Program-made: the position numbers and the translations under genes
From: Cladopsammia gracilis
Lineage: Eukaryota > Cnidaria > Anthozoa > Scleractinia > Dendrophylliidae
Direction of reading: 5' to 3'
Length of the DNA: 64,000 nucleotides
Assembly (NCBI GenBank): GCA_022457155.1
Contig: JAJGOT010000010.1
Coordinates: forward strand, 3,482,539 to 3,546,538
Part shown: positions 43,664 to 55,257 of the stretch, piece by piece
How the letters are laid out: every line of letters starts with the position of its first letter
Position numbering within the stretch: the stretch's first letter is position 1
The notes under the pieces: model-generated
The model's database searches: none
What the model saw: only the letters and a program-made list of their open reading frames with translations
What the model was told of the DNA's origin: nothing

Positions 43664-44446
43664 TCAGAAATTATTTTGAGAAAATCAAGTGGAAGTCACC
43701 TTTTACTGCTTTTACTCAAACATACGATTAAAAACTAGTCACCGCAGTGAGTAAGTGCTTCTCACTCAAATTCAAAATATGAGTTAATTCTTAACCCAAT
43801 AAAGTGAGTTGAAACAACTCTTTATTTTGAGTGAACTTAGTGTAACAGTCCGACATCGACTCAAACGTGAGCAAAAGCACACACATGAGAGATTGCCGCT
43901 TCCGTCGCGAGCGAGAGCGAGAAAAAACGTATCATTCAAAGAAAAAAAAAATACAAGACACAGCTTAGTTCAACGGCGGTATTACTGTTGTATAAGATAT
44001 TGTCTCATGTACCATTTGGATCGCAAATCTTTACTTCACATGTCAATGAAAAAAGTGAAAACCGATGAGGAGCTCACAACTGACACAGCATTTTAATATT
44101 TTAGCCTTTACTAAACAGCTCTTGAAAGAGGTGTTTTTAAAGCCTGGATTTACCTGGAACGGAAATAGGAATAATTACCGAAGAACGAGAGATTCAAAAG
44201 AAATGCATTTTAAAGCCTATTATAATAATGGTGAATCAGAAATAAACAAGAGGCTGCAAGCAGCCTTTACTCATGCGCATGCGTAAGAAAATTTTATAAT
44301 ATATTTTAAACATGATAAGATGTCCGACATGGAGAAGAGTTACTCCTTTCATTCAGTCATCGTTCCTGCAAACCACGTTGTTTACTATTGAATGCTGTGG
44401 ACATGAAGACTGTACCACAATGAAGCCAGTGATTCTTCTAAGTCTT
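43664..44446. other. No gene recognised
   Basis: Short ORFs without recognisable content. A phrase TGAGTTGAAACAACT occurs at both 42640 and 43805, flanking the 1-kb transposon at a distance, so the insertion sits in locally repeated sequence. Confidence 0.4.
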
Positions 44447-44632
44447 ATAGAGCGTATGCACATGACGTCACGGCGGCCATATTGGTGTACCAAAACAATA
44501 GAACGGCGGCCATGTTGGTGTACCAAAACAATCCTGTGGGATTTGAACGCTTTTCTTATGTTAACACTTTCTTTTGTTCCAATAAATTTGCATAGCTGCT
44601 TGCCACGTGAGTGCATACGCTCTATATATACC
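44447..44632. mobile_element. Short TIR element with duplicated internal motif
   Basis: The ends TATAGAGCGTATGCAC and GTGCATACGCTCTATA are inverted. Inside, GCGGCCATNTTGGTGTACCA occurs twice in tandem. A TGACGTCA follows the left end. Confidence 0.72.
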
Positions 44633-45130
44633 AAACGTGAACATAGTAATGTATGTAGGGTTGTAGGAGATTCTGTCGTGACGCCTAAGTAACGCTCTTT
44701 TACCGGAAGTGTGAATAGCCGGAAGTCACTAAACAGGAAGTGTAAATGGCAAATACGTCAACCGGAAGTGCACAATTTAAAATATGCGTGCATAAATTTG
44801 CATGATGAGTAATAAATCAAAGGCAATCATCAAAGCAATTTTCCGCTGGGGCCGCTCGGCCGGGAGGTCTTGGGTGCGAATTGATCATGCGCAAGAGAGT
44901 CATTCCCGGCGGGCAGTTTGTGGCGCTTATTTCAAGGACTTTACTGCTCGCTTTCAGCGCCCTAAACTTCACTTGATTTGAAAAGACAGCTTGTGTTTTG
45001 AGCCTTTTTCTCGTTCCACGTTTTCTGAATAAGCTACATGCAATGTTTTTACAACATATCAACGATTGCTTCCAACCTACATGCATCGTCAAGTCAAGTT
45101 AATTTGATCGCCGTGTTGGCTAGTTCTTTT
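44633..45130. other. No gene recognised
   Basis: Three CCGGAAGTG motifs (44704-44770), the ETS-type core, cluster about 400 bp before the candidate exon at 45131. This could be a promoter, but the evidence is thin. Confidence 0.35.
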
Positions 45131-45181
45131 ATGCTACACCAATTCAAGCGCTTCATTCTTGCTGCCCTTGTGATTCCAAAG
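45131..45181 (+). CDS. Candidate first coding exon (weak)
   Basis: ATG followed by 16 codons (MLHQFKRFILAALVIPK) and a consensus donor AAAG|GTAAGTAAG. It is signal-peptide-like. The upstream CCGGAAGTG cluster is compatible with a promoter. I cannot connect it in phase to a downstream exon. Confidence 0.25.
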
Positions 45182-45692
45182 GTAAGTAAGCTTACGTTAA
45201 CAATGTAAACCAGTTTAAATATTATTTTTGGCTACCTGTACTGAAGATTTTCTGCGAATTTCAGGGTTTTGTCTTGGTGACTGTACGGGCTTACAGTCTT
45301 TACAAGGGATTTCACGTTGTGTTTTGTTTAGTCTTTTGTTTTTGTCCTTATGTATCGGTACACCAGGACAGAACCAATTTCAGCCTGGTCATTTGAATAA
45401 ATAAGCTTATAAGAAACTAAACCTTGAATTTTAATATATCTGTCAATCTTGCAATTCTGTTCAAGTGATGTTGATTTTTAACATAAAATACATATACAGT
45501 ATTATCATATGACCCGTACGGCCCTGCGAACCTTTTCTTTGCAAAACCATTGATGAAAGTCCCGTATGAGGGTCGTACGCATTTGCGCGAGCGGGGCCGG
45601 AAAAATGCATACGGCCCTACTACAAAAGCGGACGGCCTCGCGCGTTAAAATTTCAAGTAATTTTGTCTCCAATTTGGTCATATGATAAAATG
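45182..45692. other. No gene recognised
   Basis: Sequence between the candidate exon and the palindrome. It contains repeated CGTACGGCCCT-like phrases around 45517 and 45607, part of the same dispersed palindromic family. Confidence 0.35.
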
Positions 45693-45833
45693 CTTATTGA
45701 CTAAGTTAGGTCGGGCCGGATAGGAAAATATTTGGCTCTAGGTCATGGCGCATGGACCTCGCTGCGCTCGGTCCGTACGACATGACCTCGAGCCAAATAT
45801 TTTCCCATCCGGCTATCCCACTTAGTCAATAAG
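45693..45833. mobile_element. 141-bp palindromic MITE-like element
   Basis: The arms CTTATTGACTAAGTTAGG...GGAAAATATTTGGCTC and their complement meet near GGACCTCGCTGCGCTCGGTCC. Non-coding. Confidence 0.75.
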
Positions 45834-45979
45834 TACATATTATTTTCTTCTTATTTGCTGGGGCCTTTGGCCGTCCATGCTTAGGAAACCATACTGTAGG
45901 TCATAAGACCACTGACTTGTTAATTGTTGGAGGTAAAACCTTTGGAAAAGGTGAGCATTGCTTAGTTAATCAGTACCCG

Positions 45980-47655
45980 GAAAAAATGACAATAGTCAGT
46001 TCAGGGATGTATACAAAACATGGACCTCTGTCAGTATAAAGGATGGACTGGGGACAGGGTATAAAACACAGTCTTCAGTTTAAATAAATTAATGGCATTC
46101 AACATCAAGTAGCAATGTCAAGACACAAGTAGAACAAGAAGGACTGGACCAAGTCCCAAGCTACACTGTACTATAATTATGCAGGGCCTCTGATATTACA
46201 CGATGGTGCGATTTCGCATAATCGGCCTCAAATCGCATCCGATCGCATAATTCACGAAAAATCGCATAAATCGTAAAAAATCACACAAAATCGCATAATG
46301 TGAACAAACTACACGATACACTATCACTTTAGCTAAGAAACTTAAGCTAAAATTTGTTTTTTTCTATTGAATTATCCGGTATCAAATAAACAAACCGCCA
46401 CTTTCGATCGAAACTGCATTCGTTCTTCTCCACAACAAGCTTGGTAACCGCGTAAATTTCTTGAGCACATGTTTTATTTAGCCTGGTTACTAAGGTTAAC
46501 CAAGATGGCCGCTCGTTTACGACTCTTTTCTTGGATTCTGTCATTTGTTTTGGATGTTCCTTCATAGCTAAAAGTTTCAAAATGTCCCACAAAGATAGTG
46601 AGCACCGTTTTAAAACAGGTATTATCTTCCTCTGAAACCTAGTAAAACATGCATAAAAAAGTTCCAGAAAAAATCGCATAATTTGCGTAATTTTCCGCAT
46701 AATAGTCCTTGCTTATCGCATAATTTGCCACAAAAAATCGCATAATTTCCATTTTTTTATCGCATAATATCAGAGGCCCTGATTATGGGATACAGACAAT
46801 CCTGTGTGCTTTTCTTTTGGATTCGTTGTGCATGTGCTGTTAAAAAAATACTGATTACAGTGTAGGCCTGCTGGAGTTAAAACAAACATGTGCGCAAGCA
46901 ACCATACTGATGAATAGTGTCGGAACAAGATAAAGATTGGTTTTGTTTGTTATTATTTCTAGATGCTTTGTGGATACTCGCACAGAGCAGTGTTTAAGGT
47001 TTGAATTGAATGAACCTCACCTTCCCCGTTCCCTCCCCCTTCCCTCACCGAGAACTCAAAATGAAAACACTGCTCTTTGCGAGTATCCACGAAGCACCTA
47101 CATGTAGAAACAATGAAAACAATCAGTATGGTGGCTTTGGCATGTGTTTGTTTACACTTGTATACTCCACTAGACTTTTGTTTTATCCATGTTCCAAAAG
47201 ACAAGCACATGGGATTGTCTGCATCCCATAATACGTGTAATAGCACACACTGTAGCGTGGGACTTGACCCAGTCCTTCTTGTTCTATATGTGTCAAATGA
47301 AATCTGTGGGGAGAGCACTAAAACTTCACATGCTCCTGCCCCAACAGTACCAGCCAAGAATCGGACTGCATACATTGTATAAAATGCAATGTTGGCAAAA
47401 GCGTAAAATAGTAGGAAGTTAAATATTGATGTTGAATGCCATAATTTATTTCAACTTAAGACTGTGTTTTATACCCTGTCCTCAGTCCACAGTCCATCCT
47501 TTAGACTGACAGAAAAATTTGGGAAAAGAAAATTAAAATTGACAAAAATAAGGGGTGGTCCATCAGGTGGTCCATGGACTGGGTCCACAGGGGTGGTCCA
47601 TAGACTCGGGTCCATGTTTTGTAAATGTCCTCATTTCAGTGTATTTTTTAGTGTG
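45980..47655. mobile_element. Large fold-back element, invaded in its left arm
   Basis: Left-arm landmarks ACAAAACATGGACC, GGATGGACTGGGGACAGGGT, TGGCATTCAACATCAA and GGACTGGACCAAGTCCCA reappear inverted and in reverse order at 47615, 47490, 47435 and 47258. The turn is a tight hairpin at 46961-47096 (TTTGTGGATACTCGCA and complement). The left arm is split by the 600-bp element at 46182. The right arm has extra GGTCCA-rich repeats. Confidence 0.78.
46182..46781. mobile_element. 600-bp TIR element with ATCGCATAA subterminal repeats
   Basis: The ends CAGGGCCTCTGATATTA and TAATATCAGAGGCCCTG are perfect inverted repeats. The flanks are ATTATG on both sides (46176-46181, 46782-46787). About ten copies of A(T)CGCATAA cluster near the ends, like transposase-binding repeats in hAT-type elements, whose termini often start CAGGG. 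The opposite arm of the fold-back element shows the corresponding uninterrupted site at about 47228-47234. A minus-strand 117-aa frame inside is not recognised. Confidence 0.8.
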
Positions 47656-48001
47656 ATTATAATGGACGTATCTGTAGTTCACAAACGTCATATTGGATAG
47701 CTCTTTGTAAAGAGAAAGGCCCACCAGAAAAGAAGGCAATTTTAATTTGTTGTTGTAGGTACATGTACATATGTTGATTGATCATGTAGCTGTTGCACTT
47801 CACTTATTTTTTTCTTTAGTCTGTGTGACATACATGTAATGTTTGCTAATGAGGATAAAACAAAAATAGAATCAAGGATAGTTTTAAGCACAGCATATAT
47901 GTACAGTTGTAGCCATCGTGTGGGTAAATAGCATCATTATGAAAATAACTACATGTATTTTTACTTAACAATGGACTGTACAGCCTTACAAGGCTGTAAG
48001 G
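47656..48001. other. No gene recognised
   Basis: AT-rich with several ACATGTA repeats. Nothing coding is supported. Confidence 0.4.
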
Positions 48002-48134
48002 CTGTGCTCTAAATCTACATTATTGGTACCAGCTTATATGTTTTGTGAAAAGCTACATGTTTGTACACTTTCTGATCACCCAAGGTCAAAAGTGACATGC
48101 TATGGGCCACTGTGTTGCTAGAGCACAGCCCAAA
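48002..48134. mobile_element. Small TIR element (GGCTGTGCTCTA ends)
   Basis: GGCTGTGCTCTA at the left and TAGAGCACAGCC at the right, ~130 bp. The same ends bound 49333-49498. A degraded end of the TTAA-type MITE (GGGTGATACTGGGCCTTTAA) follows at 48188-48210. Confidence 0.65.
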
Positions 48135-48592
48135 ATTGCAAAATTGTACCATTTATGAAAACAAAAACAAACGACCGCAAAGCCAAATGGGTGATACTGG
48201 GCCTTTAACCCAGAGTAGACTTTAAACTATGCAGGAGTTGCATCACTCTTTGTTGTGTAAATACATGTACTTGTACAGGACCATAATTTGCACTGGTCTA
48301 AAGCCTTGCATGTATAATTATGATAGACATTGAATATAAAGCAGTTGGTTTCAAATGAAACTGTGATAATGAATTGTGGGGAGTGAAACAAAACGTTAGT
48401 GTTATCAGTCATGTTGATAATGTAAATTGCTACCATAAAAGAATAAAGAAGGTATTTTTTAAGTGTTAGCCCTCAAAACATCAGCCTTAATTTACTTTAT
48501 CAACAATTCAGTTGATCAAACTAATCTACGCGTAAACAATGAAACAACTGACATTATTCTTCTAACAATATTTTTTTCTAATTACAAAACAG

Positions 48593-48684
48593 AACAACAG
48601 GGTACACTGTAGAAGATACATGTACATGTACACGTTGTGATAATGATTGCAGTGACACTTTGCATGACAACACTCAAGTACAGT
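48593..48684 (+). CDS. Candidate Cys-rich internal exon (weak)
   Basis: Between CTAATTACAAAACAG and the donor GTAAGTATG, one frame is open for 30 codons with a cluster of Cys (EDTCTCTRCDNDCSDT). The splice sites look real but the phase does not join to the next candidate. Confidence 0.25.
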
Positions 48685-49118
48685 GTAAGTATGTTGTTAT
48701 GAAGAATTAAACCCTGAATAAATAACTACATTGTACATTATTACCAGCAGAAACACTGGGAAAAGTAAAACAGGAAAACTCATTTATAAATTTTTGAGAG
48801 CTTGAGCATTTGCACTCACTTGTGGAAACTTTTTGTCACTGACTTGCTGATATTTGAAGTCCTGGGTCAATCAGTTTTTACTTCCCAAGTTGTTCAAGTG
48901 TTAACTTGACCCTTGCAGTGCCTCTTTGCACATTAGGAGTAAATGAGTACTGCCACATTACCAGACAACATGCAGAGTCTTATTTGTGATAATGGCATTC
49001 CAACCAGAGGAGTAACAGCATATTAATTTCTAGAGTTTGCAGAATTCCTCAGATTAATTCCTTGTGAAAACACTTACTGCCAGTCAAAAATGTTATTTTT
49101 CTGGTTCATAATTTATAG

Positions 49119-49173
49119 ACTGAGGACAAAACCAAGGAAAACAAACAACCTGATGCTGTTGAAACAGAATCTA
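49119..49173 (+). CDS. Candidate internal exon (weak)
   Basis: Between ATAATTTATAG and GTAAGTTAA, 18 open codons read TEDKTKENKQPDAVETES. It is hydrophilic. It needs phase 0 at entry, whereas the exon candidate at 48593 leaves phase 1, so an exon is missing between them or one call is wrong. Confidence 0.25.
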
Positions 49174-49332
49174 GTAAGTTAACACATTTATAATGGGATT
49201 GATATTTGTGGTGATTAGATACAGGGAATTCAGGTTGAGGGTTTCGATGCGTTTGTTGAAAAAGCTGATTTATCGTGTTGCAAGGTAACCCATTACCAGG
49301 CAGGTTGTAAAACAAGAGTGGTGGCTCTTCAA

Positions 49333-49498
49333 GGCTGTGCTCTGAGAAAGTTTGCACGGGACCGAAAGCTCTGAACCTGTGAAAACCAGGGTGCCCAGCA
49401 TTATGAGTTTTACAAATATGCAAAAACATAGATTTCCTGGTTGCCTCAGGGCAAAAGTAAGTTGCCAGGAAACACCAGGCACTGCTAGAGCAAAGCCC
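49333..49498. mobile_element. TIR element, second copy (GGCTGTGCTCT ends)
   Basis: GGCTGTGCTCTGAG at the left and GCTAGAGCAAAGCC at the right are inverted with mismatches. The 163-codon minus frame over this region is judged fortuitous. Confidence 0.55.
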
Positions 49499-50273
49499 TG
49501 ATCTTGTATATAACAAAACCTTAAGTTTTCGACCTACAGTGTGTACAGTGTAGGTCATGTGTGAGATTAGTTGGTTTGATGGAGGTCTCCAACTCATTGT
49601 TTAAATTGTAAAAAAATACATTCTGACTTGCATGCATTATTTTGTTTCCTTTCAGTGCATCAATTACTGCATTGTTTTTTTTCTGAAGGCCAAGAAACTT
49701 AGTGATGTAAAGTAATGAATTTATATGTATGACAAATACAATCTCATATGGAAATGTTACATGTTAGGTTAAGGTAAACATTAATGTTACAGTTTATTAC
49801 ATGTGATTATTTATTTAGAATCCAATCAAGATAAGTAAATATTACGTGAGAATTTATTTTAAAAATGCTATACAGTATTGTAGTGCTATTTTCGTGAAAG
49901 TAAAAACGATGAATTTAATGTCCTATTTAATGTCTTTAATTTTTTTATAGAATTTCCCATGTATCAGACCATTATGTGTGTTGTATTTTAGGTTTTCGAC
50001 AGCATTTAGGTTTTATTTATCAGAATTTTTATACGTTTTTATTAAATTATAGAGACTTAGAGAACAAAATTAGTATAAAGAATTATTAGATTTACCTTCT
50101 AAAACAATCATTATTTGGAGTCGGAGATAGGATTTTTATGCATTCTCTCTGAGATTGTCTTTAATTGGTTTCTTTGGGTAGCTTACATGTAATCGTATAT
50201 CAAGATTTAACATATTGAAATATATCTTAATGAACACCTTCATGTAACTTTGTTGAAATTTGATTGTACTGGA
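49499..50273. other. No gene recognised
   Basis: AT-rich sequence up to the left terminus of the large TIR transposon. No support for coding. Confidence 0.4.
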
Positions 50274-50959
50274 CTGGCGCACGCTACTGGTGTATACGAG
50301 CGTAACACCGTGCTTATGCACCAATTCACGTTCTGTGAAAGGCACGGATTTCACGCAAAAGCACACGAGAAAAAAAAAAAAACATAAAAGGTACAGGTTC
50401 GGCACGTTTTACAGAATGCTTAGGCACAGCTTAGGCACAGTTTACGCCCATTTAGGCACGTTTTTCGGAAACGTTATTTCTCGGCGAGTGACCAACCAGG
50501 TTCAGTCCGTAAAAAATATGGTTATCAGCGAGAATCGAAAGTGACAAGTCATAAAAATAATTCGGCTGACACGAGCAAGACAAACAAACGAGAATTGAGC
50601 GAGAACAGCAAGACATAATAATAATAAAACATGATAAAAAAATGTGACCTTCCACGGGAAAACGTACACTAAACAGTTATCTGTTAAACGGCCTAAAAGC
50701 GTTTGATCGCAGTTCGGAAACTGCGTTAAAATGGTTTAGGAAAGCATTAGAAGCGTTGGAAAAACCGTTCGAATTTTCATCCATGCCGTTTGAAGCGTTT
50801 ATAAAAAAAGCGTACAAAACTTTTTTCCAGGCCGTTGACGCGTTGAAAGCGTTAGGAAAGCGGAGGAAAGTCGTTCAAATTATTCGTTCGGTCCACAGAG
50901 TTTAATACTTTACAAAAGTCGTTTGAACGAAACATTTAAACAGCAGTTTTAAGGCTTAC

Positions 50960-51057
50960 CTTCTCTGTAGTTTGATTTGACTTCTTCGTTCTTTGTTCTC
51001 GTGAATATTCGACAAAATATCCCCAACATTTCGAGAGTACTTTCGCATCGTTCTCAT
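50960..51057 (-). CDS. Putative first exon of a transposon gene (copy 1)
   Basis: ATG plus 31 codons and two bases, then a consensus minus-strand donor AG|GTAAGC. The peptide is basic (MRTMRKYSRNVGDILSNIHE...). It is conserved in copy 2 (55611-55708) while the surrounding longer frames shift because of an A-run length difference. No downstream exon is identified. Confidence 0.35.
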
Positions 51058-51633
51058 GATAACTCGCACACGAAAATTCGCAAAGCAAATTTAAAAAAAA
51101 AAAGAAGCGAATTTTTAGAAATTTCGCTGAAACGAAACGAAACACCGGTGAACTTTCCTGCCGAAAATACAAAGTGTTGCAGCGCCAGTTCGCTTAAACA
51201 AAGATTGTTTGGTATAAAATGCGTCGTGAACTTAAATATTTGAAGAAAACGTGATATAAATCTATCTTTCTGTTTTAACAATTCGAAATTAGCGTTGTTT
51301 TCCGCTTTGTAATCATTGTTACTCAACTGGTGCACTGATTCTTTTTGGAGACAGATCCTTTTGTCAATAAACACGCAAATCTCTCCGCGCTGAAATGTGA
51401 TCTGCACAGTTTTGACATCAGGTTATGCTAATTTATTGCTGAAATTTGACCAACTTGTGAAAACACCAGACAGCTCATCCGATGAATAAAATGACCCATT
51501 CCGTTTTATAAATCCAAATCGAATGATAAAACTCCAAAACGTCTATTTGTTCGAACAACTTTTTGAATGTTTGGCAGTATTTATCCAAAGCCGATGACCG
51601 AATGGTCAGAAACTGCATCTATTAAATCCCGGC

Positions 51634-52448
51634 GTAGTCAATCGATAATATCGATAATCGATAGCATTCGATAACAATCGATAAAAATCGATTAATTTTT
51701 TCGAAATTCGATAAAAATCGATAAAGGATTTCGTTGTGAGTATTCGATAATTATCGATTTTCCAATTAGGGCTATCGATTTTATCGATTATATCGAATTT
51801 TATCGAAACTGAATTAACGCAGGCCAGTATGATCTGATCGCGTGATAGCCTTCTACGCAGACGTTCTTACGGCTCGTCACGCGTGACGAGTCCAAAGGAC
51901 GTTTGCGTAACGAGCACAAAGAGGTGTCTGCGTAGGAGGCTAGTTATGCAAATACTTTCGAATCATTCCTTATATTGATCACTTCGTATTCTTTATGTTT
52001 CTTAGGTTAAAACGTGGTTTCAAAACCACCGGAATAAAGGAAAAAGGGCAAATTTAGACAGCCGAGAAGCCCGCGGAAAAGGAAAAATAATTTACGTTAG
52101 TTATGGAACAATAAAATCAGAAAGAATTCATGATGCAGTCTCTTTGTTCTCTTGTACAGTGCTTGTCAACAAATAATTTCATTGCCGCCTTTAAAATCTT
52201 CATTTGAAGAGTCACAATCAAACGCTCCCTCAACGGAAACAGGATAATTTTTTATCGATTCTATAGCGATCGATGAATCCGATAAAATCGATGCAATCGA
52301 TACAATCGATAAAATTAACACTTCGTCGGCGTGTGAGTATCGAATTTTATCGATTGATCGATAAAATCGATATCGTTTAACATCAATTTATCGATAGCTA
52401 TCGATTTATCGATTGATTTTCCGATATCGATTTTTATCGATTGACTAC
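51634..52448. mobile_element. 815-bp insertion dense in ATCGATAA motifs
   Basis: The ends GTAGTCAATCGATA and TATCGATTGACTAC are inverted. Both flanking zones are clusters of ATCGAT/TATCGA repeats, and the centre has a palindrome GCTCGTCACGCGTGACGAGT. Copy 2 of the host transposon is uninterrupted here (56260). CATCTNTATTAAAT occurs on both sides, probably a target duplication with extra bases. Confidence 0.82.
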
Positions 52449-53449
52449 ATCTGTATTAAATACAAGTACTATTCTACATCTCCAAACGGCTGGGAAAGCG
52501 GCAGTGCGGGAAGAATACAAGTAAACACGATTACTGATTTCCCGCCGTCGCTTTCACTTGGAGAAAAAATAATTCGTTGCATGAGAACAATCTTGCAATT
52601 TATCGTCATAACAATGTGTGACCAAAAAGCGCTGTGACACGAGCAAGATGAAAATAATGTTTGCCGGGAATATTTACATAACGCCGTTCAAAGGCACAAT
52701 TTAGGCCCGAATTAAGGCACAACTTAGGCAGCTTAGGCATGAAAAAAAGCTAGACATGCACACTTCATGCACAACTTGGGCACACTTTATGCACAACTTG
52801 TTCGTGCCAAGGCACACTGTAGAATCCGTAATTCGATCCTACGTACAACGAAACGTATTTTTATGTAAAATAAACGCTGTCTAACCGTGAAAATTGGATT
52901 GTAGTTTGAGAATGGATTTTCCAAATTGAAAATTGTTACCCCAGAAAATAAGCTGAACTTATGAGCACTTCAAAAGTCTTTTTGTTTTTTAACATAAGAA
53001 ACGGAGCTAAAACCAAATCGATTTTGAAAATTTTCGACCAGGCTGTTTTTGTAGGTACGTAATATTAGGTTACCTTGCTGCAAATTGCTATAAATTTGTT
53101 ATTTTTCGATCATTTAAAGTCATTCTTAAAATACATAATGCTCGTTAGCTATTAACTTTAATTGCAAAAGAAAAAATGCCTACATATCATCAAAGCGGAG
53201 AAATTATGAATTGTGCCAGGTTAGACTGTAAATGTTACGCGTAGTGTCCAAAATGGCCTCATTTTTGGTGACTATTTTAAAATTTTCTTTTATTCAACCC
53301 TATATGCAAAACTAAAATTGTTCACAGAGAAGACATTAATGAACTTTATTTTTTTTTTACCAAATCTCAACCTAAACTGAATTTTGATAATTTCAGAAGA
53401 GCAAAATTAAGTGTGAATTTTAGCCATGTACACCAGTAGCGTGCGCCAG

Positions 53450-54536
53450 GCCCTTGGCCCAATATTGTATTCAGAGCCCAACTTCATTGGCCCAATATTA
53501 ATGCAGCGAGAGGCCTACATCATTGGCCCAATATTAATGTGGCCGAAGCCCAACTTCATTGGCCCAATATTAATGTAGCCAGAGCCCCACATCATTGGCC
53601 CAATATTAATATAGCCAGAGCCCAACTTCATTGGCCCAATATTAATGCAGCGAGAGGCCTACATCATTGGCCCAATATTAATGTGGCCGAAGCCCAACTT
53701 CATTGGCCCAATATTAATGTAGCCAGAGCCCCACATCATTGGCCCAATATTAATATAGCCAGAGCCCAACTTCATTGGCCCAATATTAATGCAGCGAGAG
53801 GCCAACATCATTGGCCCAATATTAATGAAGCCAGAGCCCAACATCATTGACCCAATATTAATGCAGCGAGAGGCCTACATCATTGGCCCAATATTAATGT
53901 AGCCAGAGCCCTACATCATTGGCCCAATATTAATGTAGCCAGAGCGCAACTTCATTGGCCCAATATTAATGCAGCCAGAGCCCTACATCATTGGCCCAAT
54001 ATTAATGCAGCCAGAGCCCTACATCATTGGCCCAATATTAATATAGCCAGAGCGCAACTTCATTGGCCCAATATTAATGTAGCCAGAGCCCTACATCATT
54101 GGCCCAATATTTATATAGCCAGAGCCCAACTTCATTGACCCAATATTAATGTAGCCAGAGCCCAACATCATTGGCCCAATATTAACATAGCCAGAGCGCA
54201 ACTTCATTGGCCCAATATTAATGCAGCGAGAGGCCTACATTATTGGCCCAATATTAATGTACCCAGAGCCCTACATCATTGGCCTAATATTAATGCAGCC
54301 AGAGCCCTACATCATTGGCCCAATATTAATATAGCCAGAGCGCAACTTCATTGGCCCAATATTAATGCAGCCAGAGCCCTACATCATTGGTCCAATATTA
54401 ATGTAGCCAGAGTCCAGCTTCATTGGCCCAATATTCAGGTAGCCAGAGCCCTACGTCATTGGCCCAATATTAATGTAGCCAGAGCCTTACATCGTTGGCC
54501 CAATATTAATGCAGCCAGAACCTTACAGCATTGGGC
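53450..54536. repeat. 36-bp minisatellite, about 30 units
   Basis: The unit is about CATTGGCCCAATATTAATGY followed by AGCCAGAGCCCAACAT. A 4-unit (144-bp) higher-order block is repeated at 53485 and 53629. Because 36 is a multiple of 3, frames stay open on both strands; I do not regard these as genes. The array fills exactly the gap between two copies of the same transposon. Confidence 0.95.
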
Positions 54537-54888
54537 CTGGCGCACGCAACTTGTGTACACGAGCGTAATACCGTGCTTATGCACCAATTCACGTTCTGTG
54601 AAAGGCACGGATTTCACGCAAAAGCACACGAGAAAAAAAAACAAAAGGCACAGGTTCGGCACGTTTTACAGAATGCTTAGGCACAGCTTAGGCACAGTTT
54701 ACGCCCATTTAGGCACGTTTTTCGGAAACGTTATATTTAACTCGTCCGAAGGCAAGCCGTACGAAAATTCTCGGCGAGTGACCAGCCAGATTCAGTCCGT
54801 AAAAAATATGGTTATCAGCGAGAATCGAAAGTGACAAGTCATAGTAAAAACTCGGCTGACACGAGCAAGACAAACAAACGAGAATTGA

Positions 54889-55257
54889 AATAGTAATGGT
54901 AAAAACGGCAAACTGATCCTTACGGCAAGAAGAAAAGATAGAGACAGAAGTGAAATAAAAAAACAATAAACAGTTGAATATATTTGCCCGATATTTCGGT
55001 TTGCAAAACAAACCTTCTACGGGGGCTAGAAAACAAAAATGAATGCAGAAATAAAATGACCGTTACATATAAATCATTTGAAATAGGACATACAACAGAA
55101 TAACAGAAAGTGATTGGTAACAAATAAGCTAAATGTCGCTAATTAAGTTCATCACGTCTATTTATACCATGAGGATGAAGTGTCAATGCTTTATCTATAA
55201 GATGGGCCTCGTGTGCCTTTCTGACTGAGTCGCGGTTGTTGTGGAGAATTGAACGAT
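54889..55257 (-). mobile_element. 5'-truncated Penelope-like element inserted in copy 2
   Basis: Absent from copy 1, flanked by AATTGA on both sides (54883-54888, 55258-55263). The minus-strand frame ends EAHLIDKALTLHPHGINRRD..., ending in an N then a stop, like the C-terminus of Penelope-like GIY-YIG proteins. Downstream come GGTTTGTTTTGCAAACC (stem-loop) and the CAAACTGATCC end that also forms the hairpins at 22642 and 30644. Confidence 0.7.

Larger units (their letters stand above)
50274..53449 (-). mobile_element. TIR transposon, copy 1 (carries a nested insertion)
   Basis: The ends CTGGCGCACGCTACTGGTGT and ACACCAGTAGCGTGCGCCAG are perfect inverted repeats. Both subterminal regions are packed with TTAGGCAC / GGCACA motifs. 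Copy 2 at 54537 matches almost throughout. Copy 1 has an 815-bp insertion at 51634 and a 10-bp insertion near 50862. No transposase domain is recognised. The superfamily is unknown and the target duplication is unclear. Confidence 0.8.

Noticed and set aside
49106..49597. 163-codon minus-strand frame
   Set aside because: It lies over a TIR element and over the candidate plus-strand exon; no domain, and the composition fits chance translation of a repeat.
53539..53850. 103-codon frame of HWPNIN repeats (and minus-strand counterpart)
   Set aside because: Pure product of the 36-bp minisatellite, open on both strands, with no start context or flanking gene structure.
53450..54536. CRISPR array
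   Set aside because: Direct 36-bp repeats are contiguous with no unique spacers and the genome is eukaryotic; this is a minisatellite.
54986..55030. A second hammerhead-like motif in the Penelope-like insertion
   Set aside because: There is a stable stem (GGTTTG/CAAACC) followed by GAAA on the minus strand, but the CTGATGA core is not present (CCGTAGA instead).
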